The position numbers were made by a program, and so were the translations under genes. A DNA stretch of 64,000 nucleotides, taken from the NCBI RefSeq assembly GCF_014633365.1, contig NC_068350.1, forward strand, positions 4,593,001 through 4,657,000, given 5' to 3'. Origin of the DNA: Diospyros lotus (Eukaryota > Streptophyta > Magnoliopsida > Ericales > Ebenaceae). This document shows positions 12,468 to 24,271 of the stretch, piece after piece (position 1 is the first letter of the stretch; each line of letters starts with the position of its first letter). Below the pieces are notes generated by a model. That model saw only the letters and a list, made by a program, of their open reading frames with translations, was not told the origin of the DNA and did not search any database.

Positions 12468-15400
12468 CCCTCCCTAACCATCCAACTCCACATCTTCTTT
12501 GCTCCTCCAATTGACACTACTACCATTGTAACCACTATTTTCGTCTACTTATATCTCATTTTCGAGTAAAATTAATAAACACTCATTGAACTTTAAAGTT
12601 GTAATTATTTACTCACTGAACTTTAAATTGTAACTAATTACTCACTGAATTTTATTTAACGTCAACTATCCATCACTCGTTATAACTTTGCCAGCTATTA
12701 TAATCGAAAAATGTTAACGAAATCTGACGTGGCTATAACGGAATCCAACGTGGCAAAAATAAATTTAACATACACTCACTAAACTTTAAAAATATAACTA
12801 TTTACTTACTGAATTTTGCTCAACGTCAACCATCCATTACCCCGTTACATCACCGTCTGATCTTGAAATACACGTTATGTATATCACCATCTGATCTTAA
12901 AATATATTAAAAGATTTTTATATGCATTTGAAATCACTTACTTCTCAAACCAAAAGCCAAAAACTAAACTAATGATTCAAATTAAAAAAGCTACTGATGC
13001 AAACCAAAAGTAAAAAAAATGTTTGCTTAGATTTTTTTACCTCTATTACTGTAAGCACCCCCGCCCGGATATCCCAACCACCCGGTCTATCCGAACGAGT
13101 GCGCTCACAGAAGGGAAGAGGAATAGATAAAAGACAGAAATGCCCTGGCATGCATGAATAAGAAATTTAATAGCGGAAGCAAAATGGTAAACATGCATGC
13201 CCACAAGTACCCCGCTGATACAGCGGTCATGGAGTATATAAAAATACATACAGACCCTATGCCAACAATAGGAGGTACAAATGATAACCTGGCACAGTCA
13301 AAAATAAAAGACAGCGACTCTAACAAAACATCAGAGATGACGGGGGCAGCTAACTGTACACCTTACCAACATGACTGGCTGCTAGGTGACGCGATCCTCG
13401 CCCTCGGCCTTCGCTTTACCCTTACCTGGAATGATGGAAAGCAAGGTGAGTCGCAAGACTCAGCAAGTTTATATGAAAATGAAGGCTATAACATGAATCG
13501 AAGAAGAGATCACCCCAAATACAAACCCACATGTACACACAAGCCATGTGACGCAACCAAACAATAGCGCCGCGTAATAAAAGCACATACCGGTCCTTGG
13601 GGCCCACATAAGACACCCGGCACCCAAGTCCCATACCAACCTGCCGCTGCCCTGAAAGGCAACATATATCTCCATAAGCCTGTGCGCACTGTCCCGGGTC
13701 GGTACTCCCGTCACCCGTATCCCTGCCGGTACTCCCGACAGCCGAGCCAAAGGCTCCCTCAGAACGGTACTCCCGTCCGAGAACTAAATAATACCAGTAT
13801 CCATGCAATGCACATAAAATGCAATGGCGTATTGAGCATCAACATGATACAAGGCGCCCATACATCCAAGCATCAGGCCATGCTCCGCCCACATAGTAAG
13901 CCACACGCAATGCATATGCCCGTGCTGGATGTATCCTAGTCAAGCTAAAATGCCCGTGACCAAGCATAACCAAATCATGTTAATCCCAACATGCAGCCCG
14001 TACCCATGTGCACATCAAAACATGCAACGAGAATAAAATATAAGCAGGTATGCTATAATCACATAATGGCTAAGCTAGTCAGCAGTGCCTGGCACCGGTC
14101 AACGATCAGTGGGTAGGAGAGACTCGCCGGCGGCCTAAGGTAGACCGTACGATAGTCACTCCGTCACCGAACCGCCGCTCCTAGCCCCCACTGCATAACT
14201 GCTCCAGCTAGAAAATAACCAAAAATCCAATTAATACCCGAACCGCTAAGAACCTAGCCCCGAGTGAGTACGGCATCATTCCCAACAGGCAGGGGATGGT
14301 ACAAACCCCCGTAGGCAACCAACGAATAAAACCCACGAGATCCATTTAATAAATTAAATCTTAAACTAACCGTTTAAAACTTCATAATTAATTAATAGCC
14401 GAAACAAACGAAGAGAGGCCCAATAAATCGCCAACGAAAGAAACGACGAGATAGGTAAGAAGAACTTGCCTTAACAAAGATATCCTTGGGCTTGTTGGGT
14501 CCAAAAGCAGTAAAAATTATACAAACTGCAATATCCCAATTATTTGCCAAAATTAATAAAATTGGACTCAAAACGAAATTTTGACCGTACAGAATATTAA
14601 TTACTAGCTGCTCTACATACCTGGATAATTAAATCTGGAATTAAACACAATTTAATCCAAATTTTTCAGCCCCAAAATCTCACAAATTTCTCCCGTGCGC
14701 GCGCTGGTTTTTCTCTGAAATTGCTACTGTTTCTATGCTCAAAATCACGCCCGAAATCGGGCTTAAATGCGGCAAAAAATAAGCGGAGGAGACGCGGCCA
14801 CGTGGCAGCGCGCAGGCTAGCCACTGGGAGGCCACCGCCTCACCGAAACGACGTCGTTTCGGACGTCCAGTGGCTGATTAAAATCAGCCAAAAATCCCCC
14901 CCGCACGCAGCCCCCGCGACTCGAAGCCGCGTCCACCGCCTGGCAGCCTCTCGCGCGCGACCGCTCGCGCCCGCATGTGTCTTCAACCTATATGTGACTT
15001 ATATTATATTTAAGGTGATTTTGAGCCCTTTTCTGCAACACACGCCAGCACCCGAAACTTTCCATTAATTGCACTAACGCCCACTTAATTAATTACATTA
15101 ACTCCCGAAATTTCTGAAAATCCCATTATTGAATTTCTTTTAATTTTCCTATAATTCCAGAAATTCCTAAAACAAATTAATTAATTATTTTAATTTCTTA
15201 TTTCCTTAAAATCACATAAGTAAATTTTATTAAATCACAACAAATTATTTTAATATTTATTTTAATTTAAATTACCCCAAAATTAAATTAAATTGGCATT
15301 TACGGGGCGTTACAATTACGAACAACGAAATTCACAAAAAATGTAAAGAAAATATTTTTTTTTACTTTTGATTTATATCAGTAGCTTTTTAATTTGAATA

Positions 15401-15903
15401 ATTAGTTTAGTTTTTGGCTTTTAATTTGAGAAGTAAGTGATCTCAAATAGATACAAAAATCTTTTAATATGTTTAATCAAACGGTCATATAACGGGTGTT
15501 TCAAGATCAGACGGTGATGTAACGGAGTGATGGATGGTTGACGTTGAATAAAGTTCAGTAAGCAAGTAGTTACATTTTTAAAGTTTAGTGAGTGTATGTT
15601 AAATTTATTTTTGCCACGTTAGATTCTATTATAGCCACGTCAGATTTCGTTAACATTTTTCGATTATAATAGCTGGTAGAGTTATAACGAGTGATGAATA
15701 GTTAACGTTAAATAAAATTCAGTGAGTAACTAGTTACAATTAAAAATTCAGTGAGCAAATAATTACAACTTTAAAGTTCAATGAGTGTTTATTAATTTTA
15801 CCCGAAAATGAGATATAAGTAGACGAAAATGGTAGTTACAATGGTAGTAGTGTCAATTAGAGGAGCGAAGAAGATGTAGAGTTGGATGGTTAGAGAGGGG
15901 TTA
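12468..15903. mobile_element. Foldback Mutator-like element with arms of about 590 bp, interrupted by a solo LTR
   Basis: The left arm (12468-13049) and right arm (15315-15903) are reverse complements of each other. The typical tip RAGTAAAATTAATAAAC lies at 12564, and its complement ends at 15803. The inverted similarity continues about 95 bp beyond those tips on both sides, so this copy is not a simple two-TIR MITE. The same family occurs intact at 19040-20023 with a 10-bp TSD, which places it in the Mutator superfamily. Motifs such as ATCACTCGTTATAACT and CAAGATCAGACGGTGATGTA recur in both copies. No transposase is encoded. Confidence 0.78.
13050..15314 (-). mobile_element. Solo LTR (2,265 bp, TG...CA) with perfect TSD ATTAC
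   Basis: The element begins TGTAAGCACCCCCG and ends ACGGGGCGTTACA. It is flanked by ATTAC at 13045-13049 and again at 15315-15319. Both flanks belong to the foldback MULE, so the LTR is the younger insertion. A 40-bp segment around 13430-13470 (GGAATGATGGAAAGCAA...GACTCAGCAAG) is shared with the LTR inserted at 34101-40008, so they are related. It contains a GC-rich CGGTACTCCCG repeat at about 13699-13770 and the 20-bp palindrome at 14843-14862. Minus orientation is inferred from the TGTAACGCCCC-type end reading on that strand and a TATA-like stretch near 15000-15015. The open frames inside are not convincing genes. Confidence 0.88.
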
Positions 15904-16053
15904 GCATTTTTCATTTGTAATAGTTGATGGAGTTATAACGAGTGATGGATAATTGACGTTGAGTAAAGTTTAGTGAGTAACTAGTTATAATTTAAAGTTT
16001 AGTAAGTAAATAATTACAACTTTAAAGTTCAATGAGTGTTTATTAATTTTACC
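15904..16053. repeat. Extra partial arm of the foldback MULE
   Basis: A 150-bp segment repeats, in direct orientation, the outer half of the right arm (about 15660-15803), ending with the same TGTTTATTAATTTTACCC tip. It lies immediately beside the right arm, so the arm is tandemly duplicated in part. Confidence 0.75.
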
Positions 16054-16312
16054 CTCTCATTTTTTGTGCAAAGATCTTCCATTTTCTTCTCCTCTAATTG
16101 ACACCACCACCATTAGAGTGATTATCATCACCTATTTAGATCTTATCTTCCACTAACAACATCCACTAAGCTCTTATTTTTCTCCTTGTCAAATACGTAT
16201 CATTACAAACGCTCCATGCACAATTGATTTTGATCTTTCTCCCTCTCTTTCCTTTTCAGTGTCGAAGAATGTCGCAATGGATGGGTTTGCACCTATGATG
16301 CATAGAAATGTC
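16054..16312. other. Spacer, no gene seen
   Basis: The sequence at about 16080-16125 (TTCTCCTCTAATTGACACCACC) resembles the region just outside the left arm at 12500-12540 in the same orientation, so it is probably part of the same rearranged repeat. Nothing else is recognisable. Confidence 0.4.
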
Positions 16313-17743
16313 CCAAGGGCGTTATTTCGATGTTTCCAAAATATTTCAATTTTTGAAATGACAAAAATATATTTTTGGGTCGTTTCTACAATTTTAAAAT
16401 ATATTTTTGGAATTATTTTGTAATGTTAGAAAAATATCGAAAAAATATTTTTGATTTGAAAATGCATTTTTGTCCACAAGGCAATTAGAAACAAAAAAAA
16501 AATCCATCTCTATGCCTACTGCACGCCTCAATCATTACTGCACTTGCTCACAACGGCTTCTCCACTGCCTTGCTATGGTTGCTCACTTGTGCCTTTGGTC
16601 TTCCCTATTGCTTTGCGACTTATCGACTTCTTCCATTCTTCTCCTACACCACACGACACTCTTCTTTTTATAATTCTTCTTCTATCTTTATTTCTTTTAT
16701 CTTTATCTTATTCTTTTTTCCTTTGATTTCTTCTACCTTTAATATTAAACTTAAATTAATTTAAAAATTAATATTATTAATTAATGTGTAATTTATTTTT
16801 TAAAGCCCAATTAATTACATTTGTGTCACTTGCTCATTTCGTACAAAAGAAATTTAAATTGTATAAATTCCACCTAAACTTACACTTTAAATAATAAAAA
16901 TAGCAACTTAAGTCTGATGAGGATGCCAATGAGACCACTGAGAAAGAGAATGTTAAAGTGAAAGAACTTTTAAAAATTGTATTATGTTTTATTATTTTCT
17001 TTTTCTAAATTTATTATTTATTTTTAATTAGTAAATCATAGTTTATGGATGATAGAATTTAAATTTATGTTTGTTTGAATTTAAGTTATACGGAAATAAA
17101 AATAGTAAATGGATACAATAAGAAATGGAAATGGTGAAACGATATTTTTCAAAAAAATAGGAAACAAAAATGTGAGTGAAATGAGTAAAAAAAAATATAT
17201 AATGGTTTTTTTTATAAATATAATTTTTAATATAAAAAATAGTTATTCAATCTAAAAATGAACATAAATTTCATAATATATTCAAATAAATATAAACATA
17301 ATTTTTATCATTCATGAATCATGACTTACTAATTAAAACCAAATAATAATTAAATTTATAAAAAATAAAATATAATATAATTTATAAAAATTTATCCATT
17401 TCATCATTCTCTTTCTCTATGGTATCATTGCCATATTCATCAAAGATTATGCTCTCTAACTCTTAAAAAATTTTAACTAGAAAATTTTTAATTTTTAATA
17501 TAAAAAATTATAACTTCAAAATTTTGAGTTAAAGTTGGAAAAATTCCATCTTTAACTATAATTTCTTTTCATCTTTAACCTTTTTGTGAATGAAAACGCG
17601 TTTATAATATTTTTCTATTATTATGAAATGGTCTTGAAATATTTTCAAAATTATAAAAATAACTCATAAACGGTTTTTTAGTGATTCTCAATATTTTGAT
17701 ATAGGAAACGTTTCAAAAACTCTGAAACAACACCCTTGAGGGG
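16313..17743. mobile_element. Candidate non-autonomous TIR element
   Basis: CAAGGGCGTTATTTCGATGT on the left is matched by the reverse complement of AACAACACCCTTG at about 17728-17740. Both ends continue into sequence built from ATTTT, GTTTC and TTTTGAAA strings. A pyrimidine-rich segment (16500-16740) gives the only open frames and looks captured or low-complexity. No target-site duplication is obvious, so the call is tentative. Confidence 0.4.
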
Positions 17744-19029
17744 TTTTTGCGTATCATGAGTTTGAATGCATTAGAGAATTTATGTTTATTTTTATAATAG
17801 AATAACTATTTTTTATAATTTTTATATTAAATATTATATTTATAAAATGCCTCTTTTTTATACATGTTTCCCTATATTTCAATTTCTTACCTTTTTAAAA
17901 AATATAATTTTCTTGTTTCCGTTACCGTATTTGTTTCCCATTTCAGTTTTTGTGCAACCTAGGTTTGCAGAACCCATTGCCAAGAACATTGGTATATATA
18001 TATATATATATGAATGATAAGATATTTTTATATAGTTGTACAAAAATTTATTTTTACATAGTCATATATATTTTACAATATGTGTTTATATATATGAGTT
18101 TTGATTTCCTAAATAATGTTACTTAGTTTATACTAAGTAACGTTAATATAGTAACTCAAATATAATAATTATATGAGACCCATCCATTTAATTTTTTCAA
18201 TACAACAATTTGATACAGAGGACCTCACACCATTATATTTGATTTGCCACATCAACGTTATTTACTATAAACTAAGCAACGATGTTTAGTATATCCAAAC
18301 TCATATATATAGTTTTATTTATGATTTTAGTACCTATACATGAATATATTTATATATAATTTTATTAATTAAACATAGACTTAAATCATATTTATTAAAT
18401 AAATATCAAATTTATTGTATAGCTAGCTATTCATAATATATTTAATCTTTGGTAAAAAAAAAAAAACAATTACTTGAGTTCTTTATCTAAAAATTGTTTT
18501 TCTTTAGTTTATTTTTTTTTTTGTAAAAATAAGTGATATGTCTCTTTAATCATTTTACAATTTCCAATACTTTATAAATTTATCTTTTACCAAATACATA
18601 ACCAATGGTTTTAAATAAATTTTATCTAAACACTTTATCAATTTAAAAGTATTCAAACTTTAAAAATTTTAGACAGCTTTTTAAGGGAAGGGTGAGCCAA
18701 GCCAAACGGGCTATAAGAGCAGGCTAGCCTTCTGCATATCAGTCCACAATTCGCATGTAAAGTTCGGAATGGGCTGAGCCGCTGAGGGCTCGGCTAGCTG
18801 GGCTTCTATACTGCATAGTTTTTGATCTTTTAATTACTTTCCATTTTAAGTGGGTTTTAGTTTTTCTGGCTGGCTTCTGGCTTCCCTTTCAGAATATTCA
18901 TTATTATTTTCAATAAGTAATATGTTTTTTAATTATATTTCATTTTTAACAGAGAAACATGTGGAACCCTAATGTATGGTAAATATGTGCATGTGTATGT
19001 ATAATATAACCTCTTAAAATCAGGCGTGG
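17744..19029. other. Gene-free AT-rich stretch
   Basis: Mostly AT-rich with TA microsatellite blocks (17994-18010 and others). A short GC-richer patch at 18690-18800 contains GGCTGAGCCGCTGAGGGCTC and GGCTAGC strings. No gene, RNA or element ends were recognised. Confidence 0.55.
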
Positions 19030-19039
19030 ATTAATAATT

Positions 19040-20023
19040 GGGTAAAATTAATAAACAGTCATTGAATTTTAAAATTATAATTATTTATTTATTGAACTTT
19101 ACTTAACGTCAATCATCTATCACTCGTTATAACTCCGTTACCTATTATAAACAAAAAATACTAACAGAATCTGATATGGCAAAAATTAATTTAACATATA
19201 TTCACTGAACTTAAAAAATGTAACTACTTACTCATTGAATTTTACTTAATGTTAACCATCCATCACCCCGTTATATCACTGTCTGATCTTGCAACACCCG
19301 TTACATCACCGTTTGATCTTGAAACATATTAAAAGATTTTTGTATGCATTTGAGATCATTTATTTCTCAACCCAAAAGTCAAAAACTAAACTAATAATTT
19401 AAATTAAAAAAGCTACTGATGCAAATCAAAAGTAAAAAAAATGTCTGCTTAGATTTTTTTATCTTCATTACGAACAACAAAATTCAACATATTTAATAAT
19501 GAGACCAAGAGTCAAAAACTAAAGGTATGTCGGTCATCGGATATGAATTGTTGTTCGTAATGGAAGTAAAAAAAATCTAAGCCAACATTTTTTTTTTACT
19601 TTTACTTTGCATCATTAGCTTTTTTAATTTGAATCATTAGTTTAGTTTTTAGCTTTTGGTTTGAGAAGTAAGTGATTTCAAATATATACAAAAATCTTTT
19701 AATATGTTTCAAGATTAGACAAATATGTAACAGGTATTTCAAGATCAGAAGGTGATGTACCGGGGTGATAAATGGTTGACGTTAAGTAAATTTCAGTGAA
19801 CAACTAGTTACATTTTTAAAGTTAAGTGAATGTATGCTAAATTAATTTTTGCCAAGTCAGATTCCGTTGGTATTTTTCATTTGTAATAGCTAACGAAATT
19901 ATAACGAGTGATGGATGGTTGACATTGAATAAAATTCAATAAATAACTAGTTACAATTTAAAGTTCAGTGAGTAGTAAATAATTATAACTTTAAATTTTA
20001 ATGAGTATTTATTAATTTTATCC
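19040..20023. mobile_element. Intact foldback Mutator-like MITE, TSD ATTAATAATT
   Basis: Two arms of about 460-480 bp are reverse complements, separated by a loop of under 60 bp near 19500-19540. Tips are GGGTAAAATTAATAAAC and its complement. The 10-bp target duplication ATTAATAATT lies at 19030-19039 and 20024-20033 and is perfect. TIRs of several hundred bp and a 9-11 bp TSD are the hallmark of TIR-MULEs. There is no transposase frame, so it needed one in trans. It is the same family as the element at 12468-15903. Confidence 0.88.
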
Positions 20024-20145
20024 ATTAATAATTATCTTATGGATCCATTTTAATCTTAATTTTGTTCAACTTATAATTAAGGGCTTTGTATCATGCTTCA
20101 ACTTACTTATGAAATGCCTAGGGATTAGGGAATGAAGTTGCATAA

Positions 20146-21516
20146 GGGAAATTCTATTTGCAACCACAATTTTTTCTCTCCGCAACTCACTTTTAATATT
20201 TTTAAAATATCCTGAGATGAAAACTCATATTTGCCCTTCATTTAAATCATTGACGATCAACCATTCATTATTACTCTTTAAACGCGTGCACCCACTTTCT
20301 CATCCACTATCGCCACAACCACTTTACTCTATTATTCAAATAGCAATAGCTATTGTAGATCAATATAAAACAATAGAAAATTATTAATATTTTTAAAAAT
20401 TAAAATAATTTCTTAATATTATCAAATAGCATACATCTATAATTTATATTTAAAAATAATATAATTTATAACATTTATCATTAGTTAAATCACATAATTT
20501 ACATATACTACGGATAAATTAAATCACATAATTTACATACATGACGGATGAACTAAAAAAATAAGATTAATTAAAAAATAAAAAATACCTCGAAGGTGCC
20601 TTGAAGCCCCGAACCCTGGGGTTCGGGGTCTGGGGAATGCACCAAACCTTGGGGCTCGAGCGATTTGGGGTTTCCCGAACCTCAAGATTCGGGACATCCC
20701 CAACCCCCAAACTCTAAAATTTGGGAGGTTGAAGGAACCTCGAATCCATGAATTCAGAGAAATTCAATTCTCCTCGACCTCAGGGTTGAGGAGAATATAT
20801 ACATATTTTATATATTATAATATGTATATATATAATAGTTTATGTAATATAATTATGTATAATTATATATATAATTATAACTATACATATTATACATGTA
20901 TATATATAATTATAATATGTATGTATATATATATAATAAAATTTTTGTTTTTTCATAAAATATAGTTATAATATATATAATTTTAATTTCTAATACTAAT
21001 AACTCAACTTAATCTGATTCAAATTTCATTATGCAAAATTAGGTAAGTTAGGGAACCCCTTATCCCTGAAGAGCGAGATTCGGGGAACCCCATACCCCCT
21101 CCCCAAATCTCGCTGTTCGGGGGTTAGAGGTTTTCGGACCGCGGGATTCGGGAAACCCCTAATTGGAGGGGCATTTTTTGCGATTCTAAGGAACTCCAAC
21201 GAAGAGGTGGGCGAGGCAAGCGAAGTAGACGACAACAAGAGGTCGACGGTGGTCTATGAAAGTGGTTTGAAGAAGAAGAATAATAGGGTTTTATGTACGA
21301 AAAAGGAGAACAGGAAGAAGATCAGGGTTTGATGTGAAAAAAATCAGTTTGAATGCGCGTGGGGTGTGTTTTTTGATGGATGATTATTTGGAGAGTATAT
21401 TTGATATATAAATAATTAGATAAAATAATAAATATAACTGAAAATAGTAAAATTTAATATTTTACCTATAATAATTATAAAAAACAAAACTTATGATTGT
21501 GCAAATAAAATTTCGC
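20146..21516. mobile_element. Non-autonomous MULE with G/C-rich hairpin-forming core, 9-bp TSD
   Basis: Ends GGGAAATTCTATTTGCA and TGCAAATAAAATTTCGC are inverted repeats. GTTGCATAA (20137-20145) and GTTCCATAA (21517-21525) form a 9-bp target duplication with one mismatch. The core has two G/C-rich blocks (20595-20790 and 21050-21180) built from repeated TTCGGGG/CCCCGAA strings, including CCCCGAACCCTGGGGTTCGGGG (22 bp hairpin, described at about 20609-20631). Between them lies a TATA-rich tract. The right part (21180-21370) has normal composition and could be a captured gene fragment, as in Pack-MULEs, but I do not recognise it. Confidence 0.75.
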
Positions 21517-21525
21517 GTTCCATAA

Positions 21526-23600
21526 AGCACCAATTAATCCTTACCGTCAGCATTTTGAGAATATTTACGTCGACACCATCTCAATTTAAGATTAAGCCCC
21601 CAAAGTCTTCGATCGTATGATTAATTTGCAGTAGCAGCAGCAGCCGAAGAAATGACTCTCCAGCCACAACCCACTAATGTTCACAGTATAGGATTCACAT
21701 CATCAAAGGTGATTAGATATGCATAAGGACTTGGATTTGTAGTTTACAGGTGTGTTCGTAATTAAAAGGCAATGATGGTCTATTACTGTCTTTGTAACTG
21801 CACACGCTAATGGCTAGAAAGAAAGATTTTAATTACCACTCGATGGATGTCGATTAATTGATTGACAGCCTTGTACATACACATCATCAATTTCCCTTTC
21901 TCCCTCTGGACGAAACCGAGCTGGCCCTGGGAGGATCCAGAAGATAGATTGCAAAGCAGCCTCGACCACATGCTTAATTCCTTTTCTTTTTTTCTTTTTT
22001 TAATTCTGGAAACAAGACAATTGTTTTTTTTTTTTTTTAATATTAAGTAATTTTCAAGAGGGCCGTTCCAAAATTGACCGTTGAATTCTGAGAAATCCGA
22101 TGTGCTTCATAAAGCACGTACGTGGAATGAAGTAGTTGAGTTACTTGCACAACTCTTTAGCTACTTGACGATGATTTGGAATTGGTATTGATTTGACCTT
22201 AAATTCATTCCAGCCGCTACCTGTTACAAATGAAGGTATCAAAAACAATTTGTATAATAATAGACCAGACCTTTAACTTTAAAGCTGGACCAACAACAGT
22301 TCAGTTGATCATAGATTTAATGATATGCTGTCAAACTGCGAGAAAAATCGTGCATATAAATAGTTAGGTTTTAAGAAATTGAAAATATTTTCGATAAGAG
22401 ATAAAAATGGGGAAGCGATATTTTTTTAAAAAAAATTTAGAAAATGAAAAACGAGATAAAAATAAAAATAAAAATATATAAGAGATTTTTTGTAAATATA
22501 ATTTTTAAATTAAAAAATTATAAAAAATAATTATTAAACATGAATATAATAGGAATCACCCTATCAGATTCATGACGAGCAATCCAATAATCCACGACAT
22601 TATAGAGCAATCAAGCATCGAAATGGAGCACTAAGCAATCGATGGCAAGAAGGACCAACCTAGCAATTGAATCGGCAGAGACACAAGCATCGAGTAATCT
22701 GCGATGAGCAGGAATGACTACAAAAGGTGTGAGAATTGAATCGACAGCAGCACAAGTGCAGAGCATCGAGCAATAGGCAGCTAGAGAAAACAACGATAAT
22801 GGGCGTGAAAACAACAAGAGGATCAAGCAATTGAATCGACAATGACACAAGCACCAAGCAAACGACGATAAGAGGAAACAATGACAATTGACATGGACGT
22901 GAAAACCACGACGAGAGGATTAGGTTGAATTTTAGACTTCAAATAAGAAATTAGGGGTAAAGCACGAGTGAGGAGAATAAAAACTAGAAAAAAAAGAACA
23001 GAGAAATATATATTTGCTAGTTAGAGACGAAAGTACTTCCATCTCTAGCTAACTTCAGTCGTAAGAAACATATTTTTGATATTTTAAGTTAATTGTGAAA
23101 TGTTCCTCGAAACGTTTCTAAAATTACAAAAATAGCCCAAAAAACATTTATGATCGTTTTCAACGTTTTCAAAATAGCAAATGTTTTAGAAATGCCAAAA
23201 TAGTGTCTCCAAATCGTTACAAACCAAATAAATTTTGTTTTTATAGAAAAACAAAGAACGTAATTTAAATAACATAAATACACTATTTTTAAAATAACTA
23301 TTTATATTTTATAAAACCGAAATTTGTTAGTGTATATATAATTAGCCCTTATCAACTTTTTTTTTTTTGTTCCGCTTGTAATTCTAATAACACACATATA
23401 AAATATTTTTTTAAAAATTATCATTTTCTTATCGTTCGTATCCTTAATTTTAATAAAATAAATAAATTATAGATAAAAATTTTATTTTATTACGTAAAAT
23501 TAAACCCATAACCTAACCTAGTGAGATAAACTTGTTATGGTCCACAAGTGGAGTTGTGCTTTAAGCATATAAAATATTTTCTTCAATGATTGGAGTACGG
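21526..23600. other. Gene-free stretch
   Basis: No supported gene. The segment 21590-21720 has normal composition with a GCAGCAGCAGCC run. The segment 22590-22930 has repeated GAGCAAT/CGACA/ACAAGCA strings and gives low-complexity Cys/Leu/Ser frames on the minus strand. The flanks of that segment resemble the internal parts of the TIR element at 16313-17743 (GATATTTTT...GAAAATGAAAA), so it may be a related, more decayed element. Confidence 0.5.
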
Positions 23601-23740
23601 TAGCTTCAGTGGGAAACATTATTATATTCACAAGAAGCTACCTACATACATAATGTAGCTTCAGTAGGAAACATTATTATTTTCACAAGAAAGCTACCCA
23701 CATAATGTAGCTAGCTTCATTCACAAGAAGCTACCTACAT
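23601..23740. repeat. Short tandem repeat with self-complementary unit ends
   Basis: Two and a half copies of a unit of about 52-55 bp start TAGCTTCAGT and carry TTCACAAGAAGCTACC. Each unit has GTAGCTT near one end and AAGCTAC near the other, so single units can fold. A (CA)n tract follows at 23752-23771. Confidence 0.8.
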
Positions 23741-24114
23741 AATCAATAAACACACACACACACACACACATATATGACAGCCTTTTAAATACACGTCATT
23801 GTCATATACGCCAGCCACGCAAATAAATTTTCAATGGAGTATTTTGTAAGAATCGACGCAATTGGATGGAGATCTCCATTATCTATATATCAACAAGAAA
23901 TTAATTAGATGATGATTTTAAAGCAAATATCAAACTTTATGTGATTGATATTCTTTCAATCAATTAAATCCAAAATGCTCAACAATATTGGGTTTGTAAC
24001 ATAGATCTTAAACCCCATATATATATAGAAGTACAAACTGGAAATTAAACTCAAAATTAATCAAATAATTAATGCGTTGAAACGTAAAAGTAGCTAGAAC
24101 CAACAACAGTCATA

Positions 24115-24271
24115 ATGATTCATCTGCTTATTTTTCTTCTTCCTCCTTGACTTCTCCCAGATTAAGAGTTCACTTTGAACCGCTCAAGCTTATCCGATAA
24201 CTCTTCCACCGGTTGGTAGATGCTTTGAGTTCGGATATTCACATCATCAATCTCCTCAGAAACGGCCAGAA
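24115..24271 (-). pseudogene. Decayed 3'-end copy of the neighbouring unrecognised gene
   Basis: This segment matches the last ~50 codons and 3' flank of the gene at 24678-25427 and lies 400 bp behind it in the same orientation. Compared with the parent it lacks three bases in the GAT run, and has an indel and a premature TAA in the KVKTLDLG region, so it cannot be translated as the same tail. The similarity extends into the 3' flank (24040-24114 matches 24600-24677), which shows a local DNA duplication and not a retrocopy. It breaks off at a TA microsatellite (24270-24291). Confidence 0.85.

Noticed and set aside
13154..13939. Frames of 85-137 codons within the solo LTR at 13050-15314
   Set aside because: They lie in an LTR, on both strands, and show no retroelement or host domain.
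14721..15068. 115-codon Arg/Ala-rich frame in the same LTR
   Set aside because: Composition effect of the GC-rich LTR segment; no motif.
20729..20965. Tyr/Ile-rich frame in the MULE
   Set aside because: It is a translation of a TA-rich microsatellite.
22360..23240. A second copy of the 16313-17743 TIR element
   Set aside because: Internal strings are similar, but I could not find matching ends or a target duplication, so it is only mentioned in the stretch description.
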